Part shown: positions 8,835-17,718 of the stretch, piece by piece | How the letters are laid out: each line of letters starts with the position of its first letter | How positions within the stretch are numbered: position 1 is the first letter of the stretch | Origin: Micavibrio sp. | GTDB taxonomy: Bacteria; Pseudomonadota; Alphaproteobacteria; Micavibrionales; Micavibrionaceae | Assembly: GCA_012960155.1 (NCBI GenBank) | Contig: DUBU01000039.1 | Span: 195,573 to 233,650 of the forward strand | Length of the DNA: 38,078 nucleotides | Reading direction: 5' to 3' | Program-made: the position numbers and the translations under genes | Notes under the pieces: generated by a model | What the model was told of the DNA's origin: nothing | Database searches by the model: none | The model's input: only the letters and a program-made list of their open reading frames with translations

Positions 8835-9311
8835 ATGAGCAGTGCCATCGAAGTTAAAGTTACAGAGATTATCACCCCTGTCGCAGAAGACATGGGCTTC
8901 CGCATAGTGGAAGTAACATTAAAAGGCGGCATATTGCAGATTCTAGCAGAGAACCCCGAGACGAAAAATCTGGGCGTTGATGACTGTGCCAAGCTAAGCC
9001 GTGAAGTATCTGCATTACTGGATGTCGAAGATCCGATTAAAGGAGCCTACCGCTTAGAAGTAAGCTCTCCAGGTATTGACCGACCGCTTAAATCCGCAGA
9101 TGACTTTGAGGCCTACCAAGGATTTGAAGCAAAAGTAGAAATCTTACCGCCACATGACGGACAAAAAAGATTTCGCGGCTTCATTGAAAGAATTGAAGAC
9201 GACTCTGTTGTTCTTAAAACCGATACGGGCGATGTTCACATTCCCCTATCCACTATCGCTAAGGCCAAATTGGTCTTAACCGACGATCTGATTAAGAAAA
9301 CAGCAAGTTAA
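8835..9311 (+). CDS. rimP: Ribosome maturation factor RimP
   Basis: Needed for assembly of the 30S subunit. Segments typical of the family: VTEIITPVAEDMGFRIVEV, DDCAKLSREVSALLDVEDPI, YRLEVSSPGIDRPL, then a C-terminal SH3-like domain (FRGFIERIEDDSVVLKT, IPLSTIAKAKLV). I choose ATG 8835 (158 residues), with GGA nine bases upstream; an ATG at 8811 would add eight residues but abuts the terminator T-run and lacks a ribosome site. It is the first gene of the rimP-nusA-infB operon, 35 bases before nusA. Confidence 0.93.
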   Translation: MSSAIEVKVTEIITPVAEDMGFRIVEVTLKGGILQILAENPETKNLGVDDCAKLSREVSALLDVEDPIKGAYRLEVSSPGIDRPLKSADDFEAYQGFEAKVEILPPHDGQKRFRGFIERIEDDSVVLKTDTGDVHIPLSTIAKAKLVLTDDLIKKTAS

Positions 9312-9346
9312 GTTTAACTGTTAATGTAAAACCGCAAGAGGAAAAA

Positions 9347-10885
9347 ATGAACGAGATTTTACAAGTTGCAGACGCAGTTGCCAGAGAGAAGAATATCAAT
9401 CGCGAAATCGTGATTGAAGCTCTGGAAGAAGCCATTCAAAAGGCTGGTCGCTCCAAATATGGACATGACCACGACATCCGCGCGCACATTGACCGCAAAA
9501 ACGGCAATATTGACCTGAAACGCTACCGCGAAGTCGTTGAAGAAATTGAAGACGAAGCGAAGCAGCTGACTTTGGATGAAGCGAAGCGCTACAAGAAAGA
9601 TGTTGCTGTAGGTGAATTCCTCATTGACGATCTCCCTCCTCTGGATTTCGGGCGCATCGCCGCTATGACAGCTAAGCAGGTTATCGTACAAAAAGTACGT
9701 GAAGCAGAGCGTGAAAAGCAGTTTGACGAATTTAAAGATCGTGTTGGTGAAATGATCAGCGGCGTAATCAAGCGTGTTGAATACGGTAACGCGACAATCG
9801 ATATCGGCGGCCGTGCGGAAGCCATGTTGCGCCGTGACGAGTGCCTGCCTCGCGAACACCTGAAAAACGGTGACCGTGTGCGCGCATATATCTATGACGT
9901 CCGCCAAGAAGTTCGTGGCCCACAAATTTTCTTGTCGCGTACACGCCCTGAATTCATGGAAAAATTGTTTACACAAGAAGTTCCTGAAATATATGACGGA
10001 GTAATCGAGATTAAAGGCGTTGCCCGTGACCCGGGTTCACGTGCGAAAATCACAGTACAAAGCCGTGACGGTTCTATCGACCCTGTCGGCGCCTGTGTTG
10101 GTATGCGCGGTAGCCGTGTTCAAGCGGTTGTGAACGAGCTACAAGGCGAGAAAATCGACATTATTCCTTACACTGAAGATATCGCAAGCTTCACTGTTAG
10201 CGCTTTAGCTCCTGCCGAAGTAGCTAAAGTAGTGCTGGATGAAGTCAATAAGCGCATGGAAGTTGTCGTTCCTGATGAGCAGCTGAGCTTGGCGATTGGC
10301 CGTCGCGGTCAGAACGTTCGTCTGGCATCTATGTTGACAGGCTGGGATATCGACATCCTGACTGAAGAAGAAGAATCAAACCGTCGTGCGGAAGAATTCA
10401 CAAAACGCTCTACTCTGTTCATTGCAGCGCTGGACGTTGACGAAGTGATCGCACACTTGTTGGTTGCTGAAGGCTTTACAAGCATCGAAGAAATTGCCGA
10501 AACACCGATCGATGAACTAAACCAGATCGAAGGTTTCGAAGAAGAAATTTCTACCGAGCTACAAAACCGTGCCAATGTTTGGCTGGAAGGAAAGCTGGAA
10601 GAGCTGAAAGCAAAGCAGAAAGAATTGTCCATTAAAGACGATCTGGTTGAATTTGAAGGCCTTACACCCGATATGATTATTAAACTGGGTGAAAACGAAA
10701 TCAAATCTCTGGATGACTTTGCTGATTTGGCCACTGATGAGCTGGTAGAAATTCTCGGCGAAGATTCAATGACAAACAGCGACTCCGAGAAGCTTATTAT
10801 GGGCGCTCGTGAGAAGTTGGGCTGGTTTGCCGAAGAAGAAACAACAACAGAAGAACCTGCTGAGGCTTTGGCCAGCAATGGTTAG
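9347..10885 (+). CDS. nusA: Transcription termination/antitermination protein NusA
   Basis: Binds RNA polymerase and modulates pausing, termination and antitermination. Order of domains: N-terminal polymerase-binding domain (residues 1 to ~130), S1 domain (~135-200, GVIKRVEYGNATIDIGGRAEAML), two KH domains (~230-345, with GMRGSRVQAVVNEL and AIGRRGQNVRLASMLTGW), and an acidic C-terminal pair of helix-hairpin-helix repeats (~360-490) as in alpha- and gammaproteobacteria. It has 512 residues. GAGG sits just before the ATG. In many bacteria NusA acts on its own operon leader, which is relevant to the hairpin at 8770. Confidence 0.97.
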   Translation: MNEILQVADAVAREKNINREIVIEALEEAIQKAGRSKYGHDHDIRAHIDRKNGNIDLKRYREVVEEIEDEAKQLTLDEAKRYKKDVAVGEFLIDDLPPLDFGRIAAMTAKQVIVQKVREAEREKQFDEFKDRVGEMISGVIKRVEYGNATIDIGGRAEAMLRRDECLPREHLKNGDRVRAYIYDVRQEVRGPQIFLSRTRPEFMEKLFTQEVPEIYDGVIEIKGVARDPGSRAKITVQSRDGSIDPVGACVGMRGSRVQAVVNELQGEKIDIIPYTEDIASFTVSALAPAEVAKVVLDEVNKRMEVVVPDEQLSLAIGRRGQNVRLASMLTGWDIDILTEEEESNRRAEEFTKRSTLFIAALDVDEVIAHLLVAEGFTSIEEIAETPIDELNQIEGFEEEISTELQNRANVWLEGKLEELKAKQKELSIKDDLVEFEGLTPDMIIKLGENEIKSLDDFADLATDELVEILGEDSMTNSDSEKLIMGAREKLGWFAEEETTTEEPAEALASNG

Positions 10886-10902
10886 CCGCATTAATTAGAA
10901 CG

Positions 10903-10929
10903 GTCGTGCCTCTTTATTTGTCGCACGAC
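10903..10929 (+). other. Hairpin in the nusA-infB gap
   Basis: GTCGTGC (10903-10909) and GCACGAC (10923-10929) form a perfect seven-base-pair stem with a 13-base loop rich in T. No T-run follows, so it is not a standard terminator; it may be an RNA processing or stability element. It occupies the 82-base gap where other alphaproteobacteria usually carry ylxR. Confidence 0.45.
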
Positions 10930-10967
10930 TCTGGAAATAAAAGACAGAAACGTGTAAAAGGATTGCC

Positions 10968-13484
10968 ATGAGCGAGACTAAAGACAAACAACAAGACGAC
11001 ACTTCAAAAAAAACCAAGACACTAAGTCTTGGTGGTACCCTGAGCCTTAAAGGCGGTGCTAAGCCTACAGCAGGCGGCTCCACAAGAGGCTCGGGTGTAG
11101 CGGTGGAAGTTCGTCGTAAGCGCACAGCACCTACACAAGCCCCTACTCAGGATCAGCAAAGCGGAGAATCAGATGATCTACGCCAACTGACAGCAGAAGA
11201 GCGCGAAGCCCGTATTGAAGCTTTGAAAAAAGCGGAAGAATACGCCAAGCAGAAAAAAGAGCAGCGTGCTCAGGATGCTAAAGAGCGGGAAGAATACGAA
11301 GCTAAAAAGACTGAACAAGAAGAAAAAGAAGATGCCGCTGAGAAAGCCCGCCAAGCAGAGCTTGAAGAGCTGAAGCGCATTGAAGATGAAGAGAAGCAGA
11401 AAGCCGAAGCAAACCGTAAGCAAGCGGAAGCACAAGCTGCGACAAAGCAACCCAATCCAAACAAATTCACAAAAGATGTCGCTCGTGCAGATGCGGAAGA
11501 AGAAGAAAGCTACCGTGCGCGCATGAAGCGCCAGGCAGAGCGTCGTCCTTCTCGTAACACAGGACCTGACAAACGTCGTGGCGGTAAGCTAACTGTTACA
11601 CAGGTACTGAACGAGGATTACGAAAAGGAACGCGGACCATCATTGGCTGCGCAGCGTCGCGCTCGCGAAAAAGCACGTATGGCAGCACAAAGCGGTGATC
11701 AAGAGCACAAGAAAGTGTCACGTGACGTGGTTGTTCCTGAAACTATTACAGTCCAAGAGCTGGCCAAACGTATGGGCGAGCAAAGCGGTGATGTTATCAA
11801 GTCACTGATGAAAATGGGCGTAATGGCGACAATCAATGAAAACATTGATGCTGATACAGCTGAGCTGGTCATCGACGAATTTGGCCACAAAATCAAACGT
11901 GTAACTGATGCTGACGTCGAAATGGATCTAGAAGGTCCGGAAGATGCACCGGAAGATATGGAAGCACGTCCGCCAGTCGTTACAATTATGGGTCACGTCG
12001 ATCACGGTAAAACGTCCCTACTCGACGTCTTACGCGCAACAAACGTTGTAGACGGCGAAGCTGGCGGAATTACGCAGCATATTGGTGCGTACCAAATTAC
12101 ACGCCCTAATGGTCAGAAAATCACTTTCCTTGATACACCTGGTCACGCGGCCTTTACTGAAATGCGTGCACGCGGTGCAAACGTAACAGATATTGTGGTT
12201 CTGGTTGTGGCAGCTAATGACAGCATAATGCCACAAACAATCGAAGCTATTTCACACGCAAAAGCAGCTGGTGTTCCAATCATCGTAGCAATCAACAAAG
12301 TTGATTTGCCCGACGCGGACCCACAAAAAGTCAAAACCGACCTATTGCAACACGAAGTGCTTGTCGAAGGTATGGGTGGTGACACACAGGTTGTTGAAGT
12401 ATCAGCAAAGAAAAAAATCAATCTGGACGGCCTAGAAGAAGCCATTCTGCTGCAAGCTGAACTACTTGAGCTGAAAGCTAATCCGAAACGTGCCGGTGTC
12501 GGTACTGTGGTTGAAGCCAAAATGGAACAAGGCCGTGGTAGTGTTGCTACAGTTCTTATTCAACGCGGTACACTGAAAATTGGTGATATCTTTGTTGTTG
12601 GCGCACAATGGGGCCGTGTACGCGCTCTGATCAATGACCAAGGCAAACAGATCAAAGAAGCGATCCCTGGCCTGCCAGTAGAAATTCTCGGTCTGAACGG
12701 CACACCAGAATCTGGTGACCATCTTGTTGTTGTCGGCGATGAAGCTAAAGCTCGTGACGTTGCGGAATACCGTGCTCGTAAACAGCGCGAGAAACTCAAC
12801 GTTAAATCTGCTGACACGACATTCGAAGAAATGCTGGCTCATAGAGAGCAAGAGAGCAAACAGCACCTTGAGCTTGTTATCAAAGGTGACGTTCATGGTT
12901 CTGTAGAAGCAATCATCGGTTCTCTGAACAAGATTAAAGACGAAAACGAAGATGTGAACATCCGTATCCTGCACTCCGGTGTCGGCGGTATCACAGAATC
13001 AGACGTCAGCCTAGCACATGCTACAGGCGGTACAATTATCGGCTTTAACGTTCGTGCAAACGCACAGGCACGCCAGCTGGCTGAAAAAGAAGGCGTAGAT
13101 ATTCGTTACTACAACATCATTTATGATGTCATTGACGATGCGAAGAAAATCCTTAGCGGTCTTCTTGCTCCATCTGTTCGCGAAGAATATCTGGGTCAGG
13201 CAGAAATCCGTCAGGTCTTCAAGATCACAAAAGTCGGCAAGGTTGCTGGTTGTATGGTTACACTTGGCATGGTTAAGCGTGGCGCCAAAGTCCGCTTGCT
13301 ACGTGATGATGTGGTTATCCATGACAACGGCACGCTGAAAACACTCAAACGTCACCAGGACGAAGTCAAAGAAGTTAAAGAGGGCATGGAATGTGGTATG
13401 GCCTTCGAAAACTACGAAGACATCAAAGAAGGCGACATTATCGAGTGTTTCGAGGTTGTCGAAGAAGAACGTAGCGTCGAGTAA
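10968..13484 (+). CDS. infB: Translation initiation factor IF-2
   Basis: The GTPase that brings initiator tRNA to the 30S subunit and promotes subunit joining. Residues 1-250 are a long, charged, Lys/Glu/Ala-rich linker starting with [16 protein letters not shown], typical of alphaproteobacterial IF-2. The GTPase domain has G1 GHVDHGKT at 342-349, G3 DTPGHAAF and G4 NKVD, followed by domains II-IV ([69 protein letters not shown]). It has 838 residues, full length. AAAGGA lies upstream of the ATG. rbfA begins eight bases after its stop. Confidence 0.97.
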   Translation: MSETKDKQQDDTSKKTKTLSLGGTLSLKGGAKPTAGGSTRGSGVAVEVRRKRTAPTQAPTQDQQSGESDDLRQLTAEEREARIEALKKAEEYAKQKKEQRAQDAKEREEYEAKKTEQEEKEDAAEKARQAELEELKRIEDEEKQKAEANRKQAEAQAATKQPNPNKFTKDVARADAEEEESYRARMKRQAERRPSRNTGPDKRRGGKLTVTQVLNEDYEKERGPSLAAQRRAREKARMAAQSGDQEHKKVSRDVVVPETITVQELAKRMGEQSGDVIKSLMKMGVMATINENIDADTAELVIDEFGHKIKRVTDADVEMDLEGPEDAPEDMEARPPVVTIMGHVDHGKTSLLDVLRATNVVDGEAGGITQHIGAYQITRPNGQKITFLDTPGHAAFTEMRARGANVTDIVVLVVAANDSIMPQTIEAISHAKAAGVPIIVAINKVDLPDADPQKVKTDLLQHEVLVEGMGGDTQVVEVSAKKKINLDGLEEAILLQAELLELKANPKRAGVGTVVEAKMEQGRGSVATVLIQRGTLKIGDIFVVGAQWGRVRALINDQGKQIKEAIPGLPVEILGLNGTPESGDHLVVVGDEAKARDVAEYRARKQREKLNVKSADTTFEEMLAHREQESKQHLELVIKGDVHGSVEAIIGSLNKIKDENEDVNIRILHSGVGGITESDVSLAHATGGTIIGFNVRANAQARQLAEKEGVDIRYYNIIYDVIDDAKKILSGLLAPSVREEYLGQAEIRQVFKITKVGKVAGCMVTLGMVKRGAKVRLLRDDVVIHDNGTLKTLKRHQDEVKEVKEGMECGMAFENYEDIKEGDIIECFEVVEEERSVE

Positions 13485-13492
13485 GGTTCATT

Positions 13493-13882
13493 ATGCAACG
13501 TAGCAAAGGCCCATCACAGAGACAGCTCCGTGTAGGCGAGCAAATTCGGCATATGATTGTTGAAACGCTTCAGCGCGGGCATTTTCAGGATGAAGTTCTT
13601 ATGGATCACGCCAGTAGCGTGACAGTATCAGAGGTACGTATCAGCCCTGATCTAAAAAATGCGACCGCTTACGTTATTACATTGGGCGGCAAGGACATGG
13701 ACATTGTCTTGCCTGCCCTTAACGAGGCCGCCTACTACTTTCAAAAAGAGATCAATCATAGCTCTAACCTGAAATTCACACCGCGTATCAATTTCAGATA
13801 TGACGACAGCTTTGACGAAGCACAGCGCATCGAACAGCTGCTTGATAAAATTCAGGACGACGTCCAAAAAGACGAAGACTAA
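13493..13882 (+). CDS. rbfA: Ribosome-binding factor A
   Basis: A small KH-fold factor that binds the 30S subunit during late 16S rRNA maturation and in the cold. Features: N-terminal QRQLRVGEQIRHMIVETL, then VTVSEVRISPDLKNATAYVITLGG, INHSSNLKFTPRINFRYDDSFDEAQRIEQLLDKI. It has 129 residues, normal length. It lies eight bases after infB and nine bases before truB, in the standard infB-rbfA-truB order and clearly in the same transcript. Confidence 0.95.
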   Translation: MQRSKGPSQRQLRVGEQIRHMIVETLQRGHFQDEVLMDHASSVTVSEVRISPDLKNATAYVITLGGKDMDIVLPALNEAAYYFQKEINHSSNLKFTPRINFRYDDSFDEAQRIEQLLDKIQDDVQKDED

Positions 13883-13891
13883 TTCCCCCTT

Positions 13892-14839
13892 ATGGCTAGA
13901 CGTAAAAAAGGCAATATCGTCAACGGATGGATCAATCTGGATAAACCCTATGACTTTGGGTCAACAGACGCTGTCAATCGGGTTAGACGCTTGCTTAACG
14001 CGCAGAAAGCCGGCCACGGCGGTACACTTGATCCGTTAGCTACAGGTATTTTACCAATTGCCTTAGGCGAAGCCACAAAGATGATCCCGTATTGTCAGGA
14101 TCAACTCAAAACATATGATTTTCGGGTAAACTGGGGCGAAGCCCGTGATACTGATGATGCCGAGGGTGATGTGATTGCCACTTCAGATGCCCGCCCTACC
14201 AAAGACGCTATCGAAGCCATATTAAATAACTACATAGGCGATATCATTCAAACACCACCAAAGTTTTCTGCCATAAAGATTAATGGACAGCGTGCTTATG
14301 ATTTGGCACGAGAAGGCAAGGACGTTGATATAAAACCTCGTGAAGTCTATGTCGAAACGCTAGAATTAAAGACCGCTGAGGTCGATTACGCTGATTTTAC
14401 GTGTAGATGTGGCAAAGGCACCTATATTCGCTCTCTCGGACGAGATATAGCCGAAGAATTAGGAGCCTGCGGTTACATATCAGAGCTACGGCGTACATCG
14501 GTGGGTCCGATGACCACAGACAACGCGATTTCTCTTGCAAAACTGGAGGAAATCCTTGATAGTGCGACCCCTGAGGACATCATGGGTGATGTTCTGCTTC
14601 CTGTCGAGACCGTACTGGACGACATCTCGGTACTGGCCATTAGCGAACAGGAGGCTGTGAGGTTGAAAAACGGGCAAAGGCTCAGTTTCGTTTCACGGCA
14701 TGATGTTGACAGACTTCATCAAGCCGGATTTGATCTGGATCATAGCTCAATCGCCCTCGCCGTTTATAACGACAAAGCCATTGCAATGGTAACAGTTGAC
14801 GGCGCGGATATTTCTCCCTCACGTGTTTTTAACCTCTAA
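13892..14839 (+). CDS. truB: tRNA pseudouridine-55 synthase
   Basis: Converts U55 of the tRNA T-loop to pseudouridine. The N-terminal NGWINLDKPYDFGSTDAVNRVRR matches the family, and the catalytic aspartate is Asp47 in GGTLDPLATGILP. Further motifs: TYDFRVNWGEARDTDDAEGD, QTPPKFSAIKINGQRAYDLAREG, CGKGTYIRSLGRDIAEELGACGYISELRRT. The C-terminus is a PUA-like extension, and 315 residues is normal. It lies between rbfA and rpsO. Confidence 0.96.
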   Translation: MARRKKGNIVNGWINLDKPYDFGSTDAVNRVRRLLNAQKAGHGGTLDPLATGILPIALGEATKMIPYCQDQLKTYDFRVNWGEARDTDDAEGDVIATSDARPTKDAIEAILNNYIGDIIQTPPKFSAIKINGQRAYDLAREGKDVDIKPREVYVETLELKTAEVDYADFTCRCGKGTYIRSLGRDIAEELGACGYISELRRTSVGPMTTDNAISLAKLEEILDSATPEDIMGDVLLPVETVLDDISVLAISEQEAVRLKNGQRLSFVSRHDVDRLHQAGFDLDHSSIALAVYNDKAIAMVTVDGADISPSRVFNL

Positions 14840-14855
14840 TTAGAAGGAGAAAACG

Positions 14856-15125
14856 ATGTCGATTACAGCTGAACGTAAGCAAGAGCTTATTGGCGAATAC
14901 GAAACTAAAAAAGGCGACACTGGTTCACCTGAAGTTCAAGTTGCTATCCTGACAGAGCGTATCAACAACCTGTCAAGCCACATGCAAATCAACAAAAAAG
15001 ACGTGCACAGCCGTCGTGGTCTTTTGGCCATGGTTGCAAAACGTCGTAAACTTCTGGACTACCTGAAGTCAAAAGACGAAGGTCGTTACCAAGACCTGAT
15101 TAAGCGTCTGAACATTCGTCGCTAA
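14856..15125 (+). CDS. rpsO: 30S ribosomal protein S15
   Basis: A primary 16S rRNA-binding protein of the 30S platform. The 89-residue sequence is canonical: [29 protein letters not shown], then [27 protein letters not shown] and [13 protein letters not shown] strong AAGGAG lies just upstream of the ATG. It follows truB closely and is directly followed by a strong terminator, so it ends the operon; pnp, its usual next neighbour in Proteobacteria, is not here. Confidence 0.98.
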   Translation: MSITAERKQELIGEYETKKGDTGSPEVQVAILTERINNLSSHMQINKKDVHSRRGLLAMVAKRRKLLDYLKSKDEGRYQDLIKRLNIRR

Positions 15126-15154
15126 TTCCGGCTTTACGGCCAAAGGGACAATAC

Positions 15155-15185
15155 AAAAGAGGCACCAAACGGCGCCTCTTTTTTT
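15155..15185 (+). terminator. Terminator after rpsO, probably bidirectional
   Basis: AAAAGAGGC (15155-15163) pairs perfectly with GCCTCTTTT (15174-15182), with a ten-base loop and a T-run to 15185. Read on the other strand it is also followed by TTTT, so it can serve the convergent gene that ends at 15208. Confidence 0.9.
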
Positions 15186-15207
15186 ATGTTTTTCTAGATT
15201 AGAATTA

Positions 15208-16116
15208 TTATGGCTTAGGCAAAAACGCACCGCGTGCACCAGCCGCCCATGTCTTAAGCGCCTGCGGCACAGCATCGCCATCAATAATTGCATCCTCAAC
15301 ACCTTGCAACACAGACTTAAATGCTTTCGCAAAAGGTGAAATTGTAGAAAGCTGTGAAAACTCAGGCACCTTACCTGTATCAGCCGACGCCTGCGCAAAC
15401 TCTTTTATAAGGTCCAAGCCCGCATTCATTACATCCGCGATATCAGATGGCTTCACATGCGCATTAAACGCATCAGTGAGCTTCTGCGCGCCATCAGCAG
15501 AGAAATGTGCAGCCAGATCCATACCAACATCGTAAAGCTGCTCAGGCGTCATTGAGTTCAGAATTTCAACCGTGTCTGCTGCAAGCTTTTCTTCAGAAGC
15601 ATTTGCAATATATGCACGCTGCTTACGCACCAGTTCAGGAATTTCACTCTCATCACTGATGTCATAGACAGTCATCCAGAATTCACGCATTTTATTTGGC
15701 AGCGCGTCGTAGAACATCTTTTGCATTTCAATATGCTCATCTTCAGACAATAGATTGACCTGCTGCTTTTGCTGCTTAACCTGCTCCATTACTTTGTCAG
15801 TCGTATATTGAGCCTGAACAAGCGAAATAATCGGCAGAACATTTTCTTTAGGTGACTGACGTAACATGAAGGCTGCCATTGGCAATTCTGTATTTATGAA
15901 GTCAACGGCACTCGAATGACCTTCTTCGGCGATGTCGGCCAAAATTTGACGGCCGCCCATTTTCTCAAAAGACTCGATTTCAGATAAAATCATCGGTGCA
16001 AACGTAGTAATCAGCTCACCCAGCTGCGCAACAGAAATGTTGCCTCCCTCAAGCTGCTGCATAAGATCCTGTTTTTTGGCATTGGCTAAAAGTGCTTTAA
16101 GAATATCATCTGACAT
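15208..16116 (-). CDS. Uncharacterised helical protein (302 residues)
   Basis: I do not recognise this protein. It has no signal peptide or membrane segment and looks almost entirely alpha-helical and acidic, rich in Ala, Gln, Glu and Met, with amphipathic stretches such as VMEQVKQQKQQVNLLSEDEHIEMQKMFYDAL and ADVMNAGLDLIKEFAQA. Most likely it is a soluble cytoplasmic protein. GGGAGA seven bases before the ATG is a good ribosome site, and a good promoter lies at 16166-16194, so it is a real expressed gene. It follows an Hsp70-like gene on the same strand, but the internal promoter means it can be expressed alone. A functional link to the chaperone-like neighbour is only a guess. Confidence 0.8.
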   Translation of the reverse strand: MSDDILKALLANAKKQDLMQQLEGGNISVAQLGELITTFAPMILSEIESFEKMGGRQILADIAEEGHSSAVDFINTELPMAAFMLRQSPKENVLPIISLVQAQYTTDKVMEQVKQQKQQVNLLSEDEHIEMQKMFYDALPNKMREFWMTVYDISDESEIPELVRKQRAYIANASEEKLAADTVEILNSMTPEQLYDVGMDLAAHFSADGAQKLTDAFNAHVKPSDIADVMNAGLDLIKEFAQASADTGKVPEFSQLSTISPFAKAFKSVLQGVEDAIIDGDAVPQALKTWAAGARGAFLPKP

Positions 16117-16165
16117 TACTTATCTCCCTATTCATATTTGTTATATTTCTAATTTACGCCATAAG

Positions 16166-16194
16166 TTTATAGCATTATGGGAGGCCTTTGTTAA
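16166..16194 (-). promoter_or_regulatory. Candidate sigma-70 promoter for the 302-residue protein gene
   Basis: On the minus strand, TTAACA (plus 16189-16194) and TATAAA (plus 16166-16171) are separated by exactly 17 bases; each hexamer differs from consensus at one position. Transcription would start near 16159, about 43 bases upstream of the ATG. The -10 overlaps an inverted repeat CCATAA/TTATGG (16159-16180), which could bind a regulator. Confidence 0.6.
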
Positions 16195-16204
16195 GGGCTA
16201 TAGG

Positions 16205-17470
16205 CTAGAGATAAACAGAGGATGCGTGATAGCCAAGACCTAGCCCCACACTGCCAAACTTATCAAGTTCGGAAAACTCTGCATTAGGAAAACGTTTGGC
16301 AATAAGTTGGTTTACGGCAGGAATTTCTGTAGAACCACCTGTCATAATAATAAGATCAATATCTCGAGCTTTTACTTGAGCATTTGTAAGGCATGCATCA
16401 ATTGCGCCTGATATACGTCCTAACTCAGCACTGATTGAACGTTCAAACTCAGTCCTGTAGGTCTCAACGTCAATGCGTGGAGACTCCACCTTACATATAT
16501 GCGCATCATGATCTGTAAGAGCTATTTTAGCCCCCTCCACAGCTTGCAAGTAAGCATGGCCCAATTGATGCTCCTGGACCATAAGAAGCCTCTGCAGCCT
16601 CTCTGGCGACAAAGACAACGTTATTAGTTGTTTGGTCTCTGAAATGGCCTTTTGTGTCTGTGCCAAATGTACCCACGGCCAACTAGAAAGCTGGCCATAA
16701 ACAGACATAGGCATGTCCATTATTTTATCCGCATCAAATGTATCACGAACCTGGCTGCCTAAACCGAGAGGCGGCATAAACGAGTTCATACTAAGACGCT
16801 CATCAAAATGCGTCCCGCCTACTCTGACACCGGAGGTAGAGAGAATATCACTGCTACGGTCAGAATTAACAGTTACATCAGGGCGAAGCTTGATAACTGT
16901 AAAGTCAGATGTGCCGCCACCCAAATCAACTACGAGCGAGAGCATTTCCTTACTGAGGCGTTTTTCATGCGAAAAGGCCGCAGCAATAGGTTCGTACTGA
17001 AACTGTACAGATTTAAAGCCGACAGATTTTGCAATGCTCTCAAGTGCATTCTGTGCTTGCAAGTCAGCCGCTGCATCCTCTTCATAGAAATATACAGGAC
17101 GCCCCATAATCACATGGTCAACGGTTTGGCCAGCGGCAATTTCACAGCGACTTTTAATATGCTGAAGAAACGTACCGATAATATCAACAAACTCTAAAGA
17201 GCGTTTGCCAATGCGGGTCTTCTCATTAATAAGAGAACTGCCGAGCACCATTTTCAGGCTGCGCATTAGGCGCCCATCTTCTCCATCAATGTAAGTAGCA
17301 ATTGCTGCGCGTCCAAATTCAACAGACTGATTCTCGGCAAAAAAGATTGCACTCGGAATTGTATCTTTGCCCTCCTCCAGATCTACCAGCGCCACATGAC
17401 CGTCGCGTGCTAGCGCACACGTGGAGTTGGAAGTACCGAAATCTATGCCGCATGCCAAATTAACGGACAT
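16205..17470 (-). CDS. Short Hsp70-like (YegD-type) ATPase
   Basis: An actin-fold ATPase with the Hsp70 nucleotide-binding domain: phosphate 1 motif GIDFGTSNSTCAL at the N-terminus, VIMGRPVYF, FQYEPIAAAFSHEK, phosphate 2 VVDLGGGTSDFTVIK, and the adenosine motif IIMTGGSTEIPAVNQLI near the C-terminus. At 421 residues it has only the ATPase domain and no substrate-binding domain or C-terminal lid, so it is YegD-like rather than DnaK. No membrane segment. I start at ATG 17470 (MSVNLACGIDFG) because the fold begins at once and CAGG lies eight bases upstream; an ATG at 17485 would add five residues. tRNA-Val lies upstream on the same strand. Client and partner are unknown. Confidence 0.85.
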   Translation of the reverse strand: MSVNLACGIDFGTSNSTCALARDGHVALVDLEEGKDTIPSAIFFAENQSVEFGRAAIATYIDGEDGRLMRSLKMVLGSSLINEKTRIGKRSLEFVDIIGTFLQHIKSRCEIAAGQTVDHVIMGRPVYFYEEDAAADLQAQNALESIAKSVGFKSVQFQYEPIAAAFSHEKRLSKEMLSLVVDLGGGTSDFTVIKLRPDVTVNSDRSSDILSTSGVRVGGTHFDERLSMNSFMPPLGLGSQVRDTFDADKIMDMPMSVYGQLSSWPWVHLAQTQKAISETKQLITLSLSPERLQRLLMVQEHQLGHAYLQAVEGAKIALTDHDAHICKVESPRIDVETYRTEFERSISAELGRISGAIDACLTNAQVKARDIDLIIMTGGSTEIPAVNQLIAKRFPNAEFSELDKFGSVGLGLGYHASSVYL

Positions 17471-17503
17471 TGTAACAACCTGCATATCTTAGGAATTAGA
17501 GAC

Positions 17504-17530
17504 AAAAAAAGAGCGCGTAAAACGTGCTCT
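17504..17530 (-). terminator. Terminator downstream of tRNA-Val
   Basis: Read on the minus strand, AGAGCACG and CGCGCTCT (plus 17510-17530) form a stem of seven pairs with one mismatch and a five-base loop, followed by seven T (plus 17504-17510). It lies 28 bases downstream of the tRNA 3' end. Confidence 0.75.
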
Positions 17531-17557
17531 GATAATATACCTTGAAAGCTATTTAAA

Positions 17558-17633
17558 TGGTGGGCGGTGACGGGCTCGAACCGCCGACCCTCTCGGTGTA
17601 AACGAGATGCTCTCCCAACTGAGCTAACCGCCC
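17558..17633 (-). tRNA. tRNA-Val (anticodon TAC)
   Basis: A complete 76-base cloverleaf with encoded CCA: acceptor stem GGGCGGT/ACCGCCC, D-arm GCTCAGTTGGGAGAGC, anticodon stem TCTCG/CGAGA around loop TTTACAC (anticodon TAC), T-arm GGCGG TTCGAAC CCGTC, A73. Valine reading is unambiguous. It lies upstream of the Hsp70-like gene and has its own promoter and terminator. In many alphaproteobacteria a tRNA-Val follows hup; here a small gene lies between them. Confidence 0.97.
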
Positions 17634-17650
17634 CTACAAGGTAGGCTGTA

Positions 17651-17679
17651 TATAAACCAAAAAACGAAACGCATTACAA
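17651..17679 (-). promoter_or_regulatory. Candidate promoter for tRNA-Val
   Basis: On the minus strand, TTGTAA (plus 17674-17679) and TTTATA (plus 17651-17656) have a 17-base spacer. Transcription would start about ten bases before the tRNA 5' end, a normal distance for a tRNA gene. Confidence 0.45.
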
Positions 17680-17718
17680 GCAAAAAACTTGCACTAAGCA
17701 TAAAAAATAACATAGATT

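Noticed and set aside
9359-9976. 205-residue open frame on the minus strand opposite nusA
   Set aside because: It lies entirely within nusA, has no ribosome site and a Phe/Val/Cys-rich composition typical of an antisense shadow.
10309-10878. 189-residue Ser-rich open frame opposite the nusA 3' half
   Set aside because: Poly-Ser comes from the complement of Glu/Asp codons in the acidic NusA tail; a shadow of the real gene.
12462-12974. 170-residue open frame opposite infB
   Set aside because: Fully inside infB, no start signals and no recognisable domain.
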